Assembly: GCA_002385605.1 (NCBI GenBank)
Contig: DGDU01000012.1
Coordinates: 1-46,350, forward strand
Length of the DNA stretch: 46,350 nt
Source: Christensenella sp. UBA3944
GTDB taxonomy: Bacteria > Bacillota > Clostridia > Christensenellales > DTU072
Direction of reading: 5' to 3'
The notes below the pieces were generated by a model. That model saw only the letters and a list, made by a program, of their open reading frames with translations, was not told the DNA's origin and made no database searches. The first letter of the stretch is position 1; every line of letters begins with the position of its first letter. Made by a program: the position numbers and the translations under genes. Shown one piece after another: positions 23,067 through 31,977 of this stretch.

Positions 23067-23416
23067 ATGCGGCTTTCTCCTCCGCGCAGCCCCTCGCCGT
23101 AAAGAATCCCGCAAGCCTGATACATGCGGTATTTGCTTGTCATAAGCACTATGTTCTTGCTCTTGGCAAGCTCTATGCTCATTGCGTCGGGCACCTTGCC
23201 CCTCACATACACCACGCATACGATATCCATCATTTCGGCGGTGCGAATGACCTGAGGGTTGCACAGGCCCGTTATTAACACTGCGTGGTCTTTAACGAAA
23301 GCCAGCACATCGCTCATCATATCCGCGGCGCACGCGGAAGCGACCTCTGCTTCCAGATTCTCCTCGCAGCACAGTACATCGGCTCGCAGAACCTCGGCTA
23401 TTTTTGATATTTTCAT
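23063..23416 (-). CDS. DRTGG-domain protein (first gene of the sensor operon)
   Basis: A 117-residue DRTGG-family protein with the conserved block ADMMSDVLAFVKDHAVLITG followed by NPQVIRTAEMMDIVCVVYVRG, and a C-terminal KSKNIVLMTSKYRMYQACGIL. GGAGG lies seven bases before the ATG. It opens the five-gene operon DRTGG, RsbW-like, HydS-like, DRTGG, PHP. Probably a sensor or partner domain for the kinase that follows. Confidence 0.85.
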   Translation of the reverse strand: MKISKIAEVLRADVLCCEENLEAEVASACAADMMSDVLAFVKDHAVLITGLCNPQVIRTAEMMDIVCVVYVRGKVPDAMSIELAKSKNIVLMTSKYRMYQACGILYGEGLRGGESRI

Positions 23417-23466
23417 ATATCCTCCGATATTGTTTTGTCTAAAGATTTCCCACTTTCGGTTATATG

Positions 23467-23495
23467 ATTATACCACTTGGCAACCCGATTTACAA
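23467..23495 (-). promoter_or_regulatory. Promoter of the HydS sensor operon
   Basis: On the - strand TTGTAA (23490-23495), 17-base spacer, TATAAT (23467-23472). Hexamers are the same as those of the hydrogenase operon promoter. Confidence 0.7.
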
Positions 23496-23609
23496 TAATT
23501 AGTTTTCGTCCAAAAAAAGTAACAAATCGGATAAACCATGCAGGGCGTTACCAGCAAAGATATAAAAACAAAAATTATATACATAAATCAAGCCGCGCGT
23601 GAATAGAGG

Positions 23610-23638
23610 TTGCAAGGCGCAACGAAGGCTGGTATAAT
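23610..23638 (+). promoter_or_regulatory. Promoter of the YhaO/YhaN-like operon
   Basis: TTGCAA (23610-23615), 17-base spacer, TATAAT (23633-23638). The transcript start would be near 23645. This excludes a translation start at 23610, because that TTG is the -35 element. Confidence 0.7.
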
Positions 23639-23663
23639 TAAAGAAAAAAGGAAGTTTTACGCC

Positions 23664-24746
23664 TTGAAGATAATACATTGCGCCGATATACATCTGGGCT
23701 CCGCCCTGACGGCACATTTTAACAAGGAGGTTGCAGACAAGCGCAACAACGAAGTTACATTAACTTTCGAGAGGCTTGCAGAAGCCGCCCGCTCACAGGG
23801 GGTTAGGGCGGTTATTATCGCGGGCGATTTGTTCGATCAGAAATCGGTTAAGAAAAGCCTGATTGACACCGTACTTAAGGCTATTGCGGGCGCGCCCGAC
23901 ACCGATTTTTTGTATCTGAAAGGTAACCACGATAAAGATACCCCCTTCCCTCCCGAGGATATGCCCGAAAACCTGAAGGTGTTCGGGACGGATTGGACTT
24001 ATTTCGATTACGGCGATGTAACCATCGCGGGGGTAAGGCTTACAAAAGAAAACTGCGCAAGCGTTTACGGCACGCTGAATCTCAAAGCGGGGCGCACAAA
24101 CATTGTCGTAATGCACGGCAAGCTTGTGAGGACTTCGGGCAAAGCCCCCGAAGATGCCGTGAATATTTTAAAACTCGCGGGCAAAAACATAGACTACCTC
24201 GCCCTGGGCGATTACCACGCATATCAAAAAGACAAGCTCGACGGGCGCGGGATATACTGTTACAGCGGCTGCCTGGAGGGCAGAGGCTTTGACGAGTTTG
24301 GCGAAAAAGGATATGTACTGCTGGAGTGCAAGCGGGGCAACATTTCAGACGAGTTTGTGCCTTTCGCAAAAAGGTCGGTTATTGTCTTAGAAGCCGACAT
24401 AAGCGGCGCCGGCGGGCAAGCCGATATCGAAAAAGCTATTGGAACAGCCGTGCAAGGCATCGGAAAAGAAAACCTTGTGAGGGTAAGGCTCACGGGTTTA
24501 CTTTCGCCCGAAACCTACAAGGGCATTAATTATTTAACGCAAAAATTCGCCGACAGGTTTTATTATTTCGGCATCAAGGACGAAACAAGGGTCAAAATCG
24601 ACTACGAAGCCTGCAAAGACGGCGTTTCGTTAAAGAGCGAGTTTATAAGGACAGTCCTTGCCGACGCCTCGCTTGACGAGGAGCAAAAAGAGCATATAAT
24701 CGCCATGGGCATAAACGCGCTTATGGGAGAGAGGTACGAGCTATGA
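23664..24746 (+). CDS. SbcD/YhaO-like DNA repair metallophosphoesterase
   Basis: A 360-residue calcineurin-type phosphoesterase, Mre11/SbcD family. Metal-binding motifs are CADIHLG (DxH), AGDLFD, KGNHDKD, MHGKL and LGDYHAY. The C-terminal third is a capping and adaptor region. I choose TTG at 23664 as start: it gives LKIIHCADIHLG, the expected beginning, has an AAAAGGAAG Shine-Dalgarno, and lies downstream of the promoter. The stop overlaps the start of the ATPase gene (ATGA), so the two form a Mre11-Rad50-like pair. Likely nuclease acting on DNA ends or hairpins at the membrane, judged from the partner. Confidence 0.87.
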   Translation: MKIIHCADIHLGSALTAHFNKEVADKRNNEVTLTFERLAEAARSQGVRAVIIAGDLFDQKSVKKSLIDTVLKAIAGAPDTDFLYLKGNHDKDTPFPPEDMPENLKVFGTDWTYFDYGDVTIAGVRLTKENCASVYGTLNLKAGRTNIVVMHGKLVRTSGKAPEDAVNILKLAGKNIDYLALGDYHAYQKDKLDGRGIYCYSGCLEGRGFDEFGEKGYVLLECKRGNISDEFVPFAKRSVIVLEADISGAGGQADIEKAIGTAVQGIGKENLVRVRLTGLLSPETYKGINYLTQKFADRFYYFGIKDETRVKIDYEACKDGVSLKSEFIRTVLADASLDEEQKEHIIAMGINALMGERYEL

Positions 24747-27100
24747 TAATCAAAAAGTGCTACATAGAAAACTTCGGCGTCCTTTCCAAGCGCGCGTTTT
24801 ATTTCGACAGCGGTTTGACGGAAATCTGCGAGGAAAACGGCATGGGCAAAAGCACCCTGGCGGTGTTTATTAAAGCCATGCTGTTCGGGTTTGATAAAAA
24901 CAAAAGAAAAGATCTGGACGAAAACGAGCGTAAAAAATACAAGCCCTGGCAAAAAGGAAACTACGGCGGATACCTCGATTTCGAAGTGAAAGGAAAGCTA
25001 TATCGCATTGAGAAAAGCTTCGATGACACCGAAGGCGACAGGGTCAGGCTTATTGACCTAGCCAGCGGCGGCGACACCGAAGATTTCGACAAAGACAACC
25101 TTGGCGCTTCTATATTCGGCATAGACGAGGGCGGATACGAAAAAAGCGCGTACCTGTCGCAACGCGACCCTTCTTGTTTCAAAAGCGACAGACTTTATAC
25201 CAAGCTTTCCGACCTCCTAGAGGAAGAAAACGATATGGGCAGCTACGAAGACGCTATGAAGCTCCTCGAGGAAGCCGAAAGCCCGTATAAAAAGCGGGGC
25301 GGAAACGACAGAATTACCGCTATCGAAAACGAGATAAGCCAGGCGCTTTCCGACCTCGCGGCAGCCGAAAAGCACGAAGAGCTGCTTAGCCAAGCCATGC
25401 CGGATAAGGATGCCCTGTCTAAAAAGCTTGAAGTGCTGGAAGCCGAACAAAAAAAGGCAAACGCCGAATACGCCGCCGCGATAGAATGGGAAAAGTATAA
25501 ACGATATAAACAGGCTAAGGATAGCTACGAAGCGGCAATAAAGGACAAATCTGTTGCCGAAGCTACATTTAACGGCAAAATTCCTACTTCCGATGAGCTG
25601 GACGATATAGAGCGCAAGCTAAAGGTTATAGACCTTGAACAAAGCAAACATGACGAGGCTAAGGCCGAATTGAAAGAAGCCCAGAACAAGCAAAACCTTC
25701 TTTCGGCAGGCGAAACGCCCGAACAGAAGCGCATTATTGAGCTTAAGGAGCTTTTATTCAAAGAAGGCTTGCCCGCCGAAGGCGAAATAGATGAGGCAAT
25801 AAAGGCATACCGAAAGAGCAGCGATTTGAAAGCACGCCTTTCGGAGCCCCTGCCGCCTTACAAGCCCGATTATAAGAAATTGTTTTTAGGAAGTAAAGTT
25901 GCCCTGTCGCTAGCGATTGTCGGCGTCATTGTCCTTATTGCGGGTATTCTGATTGAGATATTGGCTGACCGCATAGCGGGCAAGGTTGTTTACGCTGCCG
26001 GAATACTTAGCTTTGCCGCGGGCGCTTATATCGTAATCGCAAAATACCTTAAAGGCAAAAACGAGCATTCGGAAAGCCATAAAAAGTCCGTACGGGGCGA
26101 ATACGATATCGAGGAAAAGAAGGTAAGAGATTTTCTTGCCAGGTACGGAATGACGGAGAAAGACCCGTTTGAAGCGATAATGCAAATAAGTAAAAAACTC
26201 TCGGAATATGTAGCTTTGTCGGAGAAAGTTTCTGACGAAGCGAAAGAGGCCGCGGAAAAAATAGAAGAGCTTACCCTGAAGATTGCCGAAGCCGAAAATA
26301 AGATTATCGGACTGAAAACCGAGGTATCCCTATATCTTCGCGAGAGGGGTGAGGAAGCCGATGATTTATATCAGGCGTATAAAAATCTGCGCGACAGGCT
26401 TAACATATACGAGATACGGAGGGGAATCGAGGTAGCGGCAAAGCGCAACCTTGAAAACTGCGAAAAGCCGGAAAGAGAGTTCGAGGATACGCAGCAGGAA
26501 TACGACACCCGGGAGCTAAGGCAAACGCTTAACAAGCTTTCCGCCGATATAGACGAAACAAGAAAGGCGCTTATCAGGCTGGATAACGATATTGCCTACC
26601 ATACCGACTACGCTGCGCAAAAGTGCTACTACAAGGAAAAGACAGAAACCCTTAAAGAAAGGCTAAAGAAGGAAAAGTATTACCGCTGGATCGTGCAAAA
26701 AACAAAAGCCTGTCTCGAGAAGGCAAAAAACAACCTCGCCGAAAAATACATAGGCGAGATAAGGTACGCTTTCGGGAGGTATCTCAGCGTCGTAACGGGC
26801 AAAAAGATAGAAGTTCTTGTTAACCAAGAACTCGGGTACGAGATTCACGAAGGCGGGCAGTACCGCGATATCAAGTATTTCAGCCGAGGCTACCGCGACC
26901 TGTTCGATATCTGCCAGAGGCTGGCCCTTGCCGACGCCCTGTTCAAAGACGAAAAGCCCTTCCTTATCTTAGACGACCCGTTTAAGAATCTGGACGATAA
27001 AAAAATGCAAGCAGCCAATAAGCTGCTTGCCGAAATCGCTTCTAAGTATCAGGTAATCTATTTCGTCTGCCACACCAGCCGAAAGTTAGGCCTCTCTTAA
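24743..27100 (+). CDS. SbcC/Rad50-like ATPase with central membrane helices (YhaN-like)
   Basis: A 785-residue SMC-like ATPase. The N-terminal part has IENFGVLSKRAFYF and Walker A ENGMGKST (31-38), followed by a Q-loop-like YLSQRD region. Long charged coiled-coil arms follow, interrupted at about residues 385-432 by two hydrophobic helices (VALSLAIVGVIVLIAGILI and VVYAAGILSFAAGAYIVIA), then a second coiled coil. The C-terminal end has a signature-like FSRGYRDLFDICQRLALADA, Walker B FLILDDPFKNLDD (near 740) and CHTSRK. Membrane helices inside the coiled coil are the mark of YhaN as opposed to SbcC. Translationally coupled to the nuclease. The gene ends 4 bases from the converging beta-mannosidase with no terminator in between. 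Confidence 0.86.
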   Translation: MIIKKCYIENFGVLSKRAFYFDSGLTEICEENGMGKSTLAVFIKAMLFGFDKNKRKDLDENERKKYKPWQKGNYGGYLDFEVKGKLYRIEKSFDDTEGDRVRLIDLASGGDTEDFDKDNLGASIFGIDEGGYEKSAYLSQRDPSCFKSDRLYTKLSDLLEEENDMGSYEDAMKLLEEAESPYKKRGGNDRITAIENEISQALSDLAAAEKHEELLSQAMPDKDALSKKLEVLEAEQKKANAEYAAAIEWEKYKRYKQAKDSYEAAIKDKSVAEATFNGKIPTSDELDDIERKLKVIDLEQSKHDEAKAELKEAQNKQNLLSAGETPEQKRIIELKELLFKEGLPAEGEIDEAIKAYRKSSDLKARLSEPLPPYKPDYKKLFLGSKVALSLAIVGVIVLIAGILIEILADRIAGKVVYAAGILSFAAGAYIVIAKYLKGKNEHSESHKKSVRGEYDIEEKKVRDFLARYGMTEKDPFEAIMQISKKLSEYVALSEKVSDEAKEAAEKIEELTLKIAEAENKIIGLKTEVSLYLRERGEEADDLYQAYKNLRDRLNIYEIRRGIEVAAKRNLENCEKPEREFEDTQQEYDTRELRQTLNKLSADIDETRKALIRLDNDIAYHTDYAAQKCYYKEKTETLKERLKKEKYYRWIVQKTKACLEKAKNNLAEKYIGEIRYAFGRYLSVVTGKKIEVLVNQELGYEIHEGGQYRDIKYFSRGYRDLFDICQRLALADALFKDEKPFLILDDPFKNLDDKKMQAANKLLAEIASKYQVIYFVCHTSRKLGLS

Positions 27101-27104
27101 TACC

Positions 27105-29651
27105 TTATTTGATGTGCAGTTTGTAGATAATAAGAAGGACAAAATTCATAAATTTTGAAAACACCCTGCGGCGAAGCTTCTTAATGTCCTTTGGCGTTTC
27201 GTTGGATTTTACCCCGCTTACAGTCTTTACGGTATAGCTTTTCTCCAGCTCCTCTAAGGTGTATTCCCTGTCGAGGGGCTGGGTTATCGTAATTGTTTCG
27301 CCGGGCAGGATATCAAAGAAGTTGTCCGAGAAAGGCAGGGTATTTGTGGCCGATTGCACGCAGGTGAGCCTCGCGAACTTATCGGCGGTAAGCTTTATCT
27401 CGGCACAGCCGTCTTTTATTGCGACTTCCTTTTTTATGTTTACGGGCGGGAGGGTTATAAATCTCTCCCAATCGAAGAGCGCCGTCGCGCGGCTTACAAC
27501 CTCGCCGTCCTTTATAAGCTCGGCAGCGAGAACACAGCCTTTTATATCCTCCACATCGGCTAAGGCTTCTTTATTCAAATCTACCACGAGTTTTGAGGTA
27601 AGGGGCGAGGCAATAAGCTCGGCGCGCCCTTCCTTTACCATCGTGCCGTCAAACCGCATAAGCCTGTAAGTTACCGAGGATGGGATTTCCTTAAGCGTGT
27701 CGTTAATTACCCAAACCGACGCTCTGTCGGAGTAGTTTTCGATGCTCACGGCAAAGGGGGCGTTGAACCTTCTTGCCGTGTATTGGAGTGCCTTGTAATT
27801 GCCGTAATAATCCACAGACGCCCAGGAGCATACGGGCCAGCAATCGTTAAACTGCCAATAGATTGCGCCGTTGCAGCGCCCCCTGTTTCTTCTCCAATGC
27901 TCGGTGGCGTCCTTAATGCATTCCTGCTGGGTTATCTGCGAGAGATATACGATATCCTCAAATTTTTCAGGCAGGCGGAAGCGGGTGGAGATGTAGTACA
28001 TCATCTTCAGGTTGCCGCTCAAGCACTTCTGGTGGGCGTTAAAGACTTCGGACTCTATCGAGTGGGGGCCCTCGCCCGCGAATTTATAAATGGTCTTAAT
28101 GTCGGGCAGCGACTCGAAGCCGAACTCGCTGCAAAGCCTTGTAAGCCTTCCCCTGTAATATGTCATGGGCTGCAGGCCGTGCCAGACCTGCCACAGGTGG
28201 GTGTCGCCCACATTGTCATCCGCCGTATCCTTCAAAAACGCCGAGCCGTAAGGCGAGCCGGGGATATACGGGGTTACGCCGTCGTTCTTTTCGACGATGG
28301 GCGGAAGTATGTCGTAAAAATACTTCTTTGTCCACTTTACATATTTGACGCGGTGCATCCACGCCGGCGTCATCTGCTCTATCTCGTTATTGCCGCACCA
28401 CAAGGCAAGGCTGGGGTGATGGCGAAGCCTCTTTATCTGATATTCGGCTTCCTTTATGACATTTTCCCTGAACTCGTCGATAAAGAAGGGGTACGCCTGG
28501 CAGGCAAACTGAAAGTCCTGCCATATAAGTATGCCGTACCTGTCGCAGAGTTCGTAGAAGGTATCAGAGCCGTAATACCCGCCGCCCCAGATCCTTATGA
28601 TGTTGAAGTTGGAAAAACGGGCGGTTTTTATGTAGAATTCCAGCGTCTTTTCGTCCGCCCTGGTGATGAATGAGTCGGGCGGTATCCAGTTGGCGCCTTT
28701 AACGAAAAGGGGCTTGCCGTTAAGCACGAATTGGCAGTTGTAGCCGTATTCGTCCTTTTCGCGATTCAAGGCTATCGTTCTTAAGCCTATCTTTTTTTCC
28801 AGTTTGTCGATGGGGGTTTCGCCGTCGCAAAGCTCCAGGCTTACAGTATATAAAGCCTGCTCGGGTTTGTCCGAAAGGTCGTTTGTCCACCAAAGCTCGG
28901 GGTTTTCTATGTCGAATTCCGCCCTTATCCCCCCGCCTTCGCTCTCGCCTTTTACGCTTTGCACCGTGCCGTCGGGGTGGGTTACGCTTATTGCCCAATT
29001 TATTTTTTGGGTAAACAACTCGGCCTCGGCTTCGATATCCAGCCTGACTTTGCCGTTTGTGTGGCTTTGGACTATTCTTATATCCTTCGCCCTCGCCTTA
29101 TTAACTATGGCGATGCCGATGTCGCCCGTTATTCCGCTTGGCGGAAGCACGGGGCCCCAGTCCCAGCCGAAGTGGCATTGGGGCTTTCTTATAAGCGGTA
29201 TACCGTCCTGCCCGTTGTTATTGGGCGGGCATTTCCACTTCTTTTGCTCCTTCTTTACATAGTTTACGGGAGAAAAAAACCTTATCCGAATTTCGTTTTC
29301 GCCGAAAACCAGATAAGGCTTGATGTCAAATTCGTATAAAAGGTGGGCGTTGTTTGCCTTCCCGACAAGTTTTTCGTTAATATAAACATCGCAAAGGGTG
29401 TCAAGCTGGCTGCAGCTAAGAATTACCTTGTCCGCCGAAAGGGCTTCCTTGGGGACATCAAATTTGCGTATGTAATCCCAATCCTTTTTGGCTACCCAAT
29501 AGGCGTCCTTCTCGTTCATGCCGAGGAAGGGATCCTCGATTGCGCCGTTTGCCATAAGGTCGAGATAGTTGCAGCCGGGCACAACGGCGTCGTACAGGGT
29601 TTGGCTTCCGCTTTCCCTTAGCTTCCAGTTGCCGTTCAAGCTAATATACAT
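27105..29651 (-). CDS. Beta-mannosidase, glycoside hydrolase family 2
   Basis: An 848-residue GH2 enzyme that removes non-reducing beta-mannose residues. No signal peptide is seen, so it acts in the cytoplasm on imported oligosaccharides. The N-terminal sugar-binding domain begins MYISLNGNWKLRESG; the family marker HFGWDWGP follows near residue 165. The catalytic barrel has the acid/base ALWCGNNEIEQ (Glu about 421) and the nucleophile region LCSEFGFESLPD (Glu about 511). C-terminal beta domains end in a short hydrophobic and basic tail. GAGGGG precedes the ATG. It follows nfnB by 31 bases on the same strand and may be read from the nfn promoter, although the pathways are unrelated. A GH38 alpha-mannosidase lies about 7 kb away. 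Confidence 0.92.
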   Translation of the reverse strand: MYISLNGNWKLRESGSQTLYDAVVPGCNYLDLMANGAIEDPFLGMNEKDAYWVAKKDWDYIRKFDVPKEALSADKVILSCSQLDTLCDVYINEKLVGKANNAHLLYEFDIKPYLVFGENEIRIRFFSPVNYVKKEQKKWKCPPNNNGQDGIPLIRKPQCHFGWDWGPVLPPSGITGDIGIAIVNKARAKDIRIVQSHTNGKVRLDIEAEAELFTQKINWAISVTHPDGTVQSVKGESEGGGIRAEFDIENPELWWTNDLSDKPEQALYTVSLELCDGETPIDKLEKKIGLRTIALNREKDEYGYNCQFVLNGKPLFVKGANWIPPDSFITRADEKTLEFYIKTARFSNFNIIRIWGGGYYGSDTFYELCDRYGILIWQDFQFACQAYPFFIDEFRENVIKEAEYQIKRLRHHPSLALWCGNNEIEQMTPAWMHRVKYVKWTKKYFYDILPPIVEKNDGVTPYIPGSPYGSAFLKDTADDNVGDTHLWQVWHGLQPMTYYRGRLTRLCSEFGFESLPDIKTIYKFAGEGPHSIESEVFNAHQKCLSGNLKMMYYISTRFRLPEKFEDIVYLSQITQQECIKDATEHWRRNRGRCNGAIYWQFNDCWPVCSWASVDYYGNYKALQYTARRFNAPFAVSIENYSDRASVWVINDTLKEIPSSVTYRLMRFDGTMVKEGRAELIASPLTSKLVVDLNKEALADVEDIKGCVLAAELIKDGEVVSRATALFDWERFITLPPVNIKKEVAIKDGCAEIKLTADKFARLTCVQSATNTLPFSDNFFDILPGETITITQPLDREYTLEELEKSYTVKTVSGVKSNETPKDIKKLRRRVFSKFMNFVLLIIYKLHIK

Positions 29652-29682
29652 AAAGCCCCTCTTTTTTATTTATTTTTCAGGG

Positions 29683-31068
29683 CTAGCTTCCGTGCTTGCC
29701 CCTAAGTTTCTTTACGATGCTTGCCGCTGCCTTCTTGCCCGCTCCCATTGCGAGGATAACTGTAGCCGCGCCGATAACGGCGTCACCGCCGGCGTAAACA
29801 TTTTCTATCGAGGTTTCGCCGTTTTCGTTTATTATGATTGTTCCCTTGGGCGAGGTCTTGAGGTTCTTTGCCGATTTGGCGAGCAGGGGATTGGGGCTTG
29901 TGCCTATCGCGATAATCACCTGGTCGCAGTTTATTACAAACTCGCTGCCTTCTACGGGTATGGGTGTTGCCCTGCCCCTCTCGTCGGGCTGCCCTAGCTG
30001 CATTTTATTGCACTTGATACCTTCAACTTTCTTGTCGCCCAGAATCTCGACGGGGTTTGTGAGAAGCATCATCTCGATGCCTTCCTCGATGGCGTTTTCG
30101 ACTTCCTCTTTGCGGGCGGGAAGCTCTTCCATAGAGCGGCGGTAAACTACCGTCACCTTGCCCGCGCCCATACGAAGAGCCGTTCTGGCCGCGTCCATAG
30201 CCACATTGCCGCCGCCCACGACGACAACCTTTTCGCCCGTTATTACGGGGGTCGCGGCGTCCTTGAGGTATGCCTGCATGAGGTTTACGCGGGTGAGGTA
30301 CTCGTTTGCGGTATATACGCCCGAGAGGTTCTCGCCCTTGATGTTAAGAAACATCGGAAGCCCGGCGCCAGTCCCCAGGAACACGGCGTCGTACTCGCGG
30401 CAGAGCTCCTCTAAGGTAAAGGTCCTGCCTATAACCGTGTCTAAAACTATGGTTACACCTAGCTCTTTAAGCTTGTCTATTTCTGCCTGAACAAGGCTCT
30501 TAGGGAGCCTGAATTCGGGAATCCCGTATACCAAAACGCCGCCAGCCTTATGGAACGCTTCGAAAATCGTAACCTCGAAGCCTTCTTTGGCGCAGTCTGC
30601 CGCGCAGGTTAGCCCCGCGGGGCCGCTGCCCACTACCGCCACGCGCATACCGTTTCGGGGCTTGGGCGGCTCCTGAGGCTCGCCCTTTTGCAGGGCGTAA
30701 TCGGCGGCAAAACGCTCGAGCGCGCCTATCGCGACAGCGCCGCCTGCCTTTGCCCTTACGCATTGCTTTTCGCATTGCTCTTCCTGCGGGCATACCCTGC
30801 CGCAAATGGCGGGAAGGTTGTTGGTCGCTTTTATGGTCTTTGCCGCCTCGGCGAATTCGCCGTCGGCAATCTGCCTTACGAATGTGGGAATATTGACATT
30901 TACGGGGCAGCCTTTTACGCACTTGGGGTCTTTGCAGTTAAGGCACCTTTCCGCCTCTTCTATCGCCATCTCGGGCGTGAACCCCTTGTTTACCTCGTAA
31001 AAGTTACCCCGCCTTACCTGCGGGTCTTGTTCAATCGGGCTAAGCCGCTCCCCCCTGTTAATTTTCAT
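29683..31068 (-). CDS. nfnB: NfnB, NADPH-binding subunit of NADH-dependent ferredoxin:NADP oxidoreductase (GltA-like)
   Basis: Large subunit of the flavin-based electron-bifurcating transhydrogenase NfnAB. It opens with an N-terminal [4Fe-4S] domain (CLNCKDPKCVKGCPVNVNIP, then CGRVCPQEEQCEKQC). The FAD-binding loop VVGSGPAGLTCAADCAKEG and the NADPH-binding loop VVVGGGNVAMDAARTALRMG follow, with a C-terminal NVYAGGDAVIGAATVILAMG FAD motif. The ATG at 31068 (MKINRGERLSP) is preceded by GGGAGG and overlaps the end of nfnA by 11 bases; a longer open frame upstream lies inside nfnA and is rejected. On its own it resembles the small subunit of glutamate synthase; the adjacent nfnA decides the call. 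Confidence 0.92.
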   Translation of the reverse strand: MKINRGERLSPIEQDPQVRRGNFYEVNKGFTPEMAIEEAERCLNCKDPKCVKGCPVNVNIPTFVRQIADGEFAEAAKTIKATNNLPAICGRVCPQEEQCEKQCVRAKAGGAVAIGALERFAADYALQKGEPQEPPKPRNGMRVAVVGSGPAGLTCAADCAKEGFEVTIFEAFHKAGGVLVYGIPEFRLPKSLVQAEIDKLKELGVTIVLDTVIGRTFTLEELCREYDAVFLGTGAGLPMFLNIKGENLSGVYTANEYLTRVNLMQAYLKDAATPVITGEKVVVVGGGNVAMDAARTALRMGAGKVTVVYRRSMEELPARKEEVENAIEEGIEMMLLTNPVEILGDKKVEGIKCNKMQLGQPDERGRATPIPVEGSEFVINCDQVIIAIGTSPNPLLAKSAKNLKTSPKGTIIINENGETSIENVYAGGDAVIGAATVILAMGAGKKAAASIVKKLRGKHGS

Positions 31069-31894
31069 TGCCTGCCTCCCTAAGCTTGCACAGATGGTCC
31101 TTTTCGATGTTTTTATAGAATGACGCCCTTGCCATAGCCTCGTCGAAATCGACAAGATGCCCGTCGAACTCGGGGCCGTCTACACAAGCGTACCTGGTCT
31201 TGCCGCCCACGGTAAGCCTGCAGCCGCCGCACATGCCCGTGCCGTCCACCATAACGCTGTTCATAGAAACTGTGGTTGGGATGTTGTATTGCTTTGTAAC
31301 CTCGCAAACTGCCTTCATCATGCCCAGGGGCCCTACCGCCATAACCATCTCGTAGCGGGCGCCGCCCTCGAGAAGCTCTTTCAGCTTTTGGGTTACGAAG
31401 CCCTGCTCGCCGTCGCTGCCGTCGTCCGTCATTACATACAGTTTTTTGGCGTAAGCCGAAAGCTCGCGCTTATACATTACAAGGTCTTTTGTGCGGGCGC
31501 CCAAAATGACATCTGCGGGTTTGCCGATGCCGTACAGCACTTTGGCCTGGGGATAAATTACCGCGCTGCCTATGCCGCCCGCGATAAGCAAAACGCCGTT
31601 ATAGTGCGAAAGCTCGGTTGGGTTGCCTAAGGGGCCAACAAAAGTGGGAATATAGTCGCCTTCTTTAAGGGCGGCAAGCTTCCAGGTTGTAGCGCCGACC
31701 GTCTGCACAAGAATGGTGACGGTGCCCATTATCCTGTTGGCGTCGCAGATGGTAAACGGCACCCGCTCGCCCTTTTCTTCAACTCTCAATATGACAAATT
31801 GCCCCGGCCGGGCGTTTCTTGCCACCGCCGGAGCGTCGATCACATATTCATTTACATTTACGCCAAGATTCCTTTTGGAAACTATCTTAAACAT
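31058..31894 (-). CDS. nfnA: NfnA, NADH/FAD and [2Fe-2S] subunit of NADH-dependent ferredoxin:NADP oxidoreductase
   Basis: Small subunit of NfnAB, 278 residues, ferredoxin-NADP reductase fold. FAD domain residues 1-95 (PGQFVILRVEEKGERVPFTI), NAD domain with LLIAGGIGSAVIYPQAK and LGARTKDLVMYKREL, and a C-terminal cluster motif GTGMCGGCRLTVGGKTRYAC followed by VDGPEFDGHLVDFD. Three Cys are present there; the family is known to use an Asp as a further ligand. The start has only a weak Shine-Dalgarno (AAAGG). It couples the NADH, NADPH and ferredoxin pools and complements the hydrogenase operon in this window. Confidence 0.92.
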   Translation of the reverse strand: MFKIVSKRNLGVNVNEYVIDAPAVARNARPGQFVILRVEEKGERVPFTICDANRIMGTVTILVQTVGATTWKLAALKEGDYIPTFVGPLGNPTELSHYNGVLLIAGGIGSAVIYPQAKVLYGIGKPADVILGARTKDLVMYKRELSAYAKKLYVMTDDGSDGEQGFVTQKLKELLEGGARYEMVMAVGPLGMMKAVCEVTKQYNIPTTVSMNSVMVDGTGMCGGCRLTVGGKTRYACVDGPEFDGHLVDFDEAMARASFYKNIEKDHLCKLREAGNEN

Positions 31895-31919
31895 CGCTAT
31901 TGCCTTTTATAAAGTTTGT

Positions 31920-31955
31920 ATAATGATAACACATACGAAACCCTACGGCAAATAA
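31920..31955 (-). promoter_or_regulatory. Possible promoter of nfnAB
   Basis: On the - strand TTGCCG, 17-base spacer and TATCAT with an upstream TGn, in the 83-base gap before nfnA. A second AT-rich -10-like sequence lies closer to the gene. Confidence 0.4.
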
Positions 31956-31977
31956 ATTGAGGGCTCTGTAAGAGAAT

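Noticed and set aside
23067..23264. 66-codon N-terminal extension of the RsbW-like gene
   Set aside because: It lies inside the DRTGG gene in another frame and reads as basic low-quality sequence; the ATG at 23066 has a Shine-Dalgarno and an ATGA overlap.
31069..31155. 29-codon N-terminal extension of nfnB
   Set aside because: It overlaps nfnA coding sequence and precedes the GGGAGG-supported start MKINRGERLSP.
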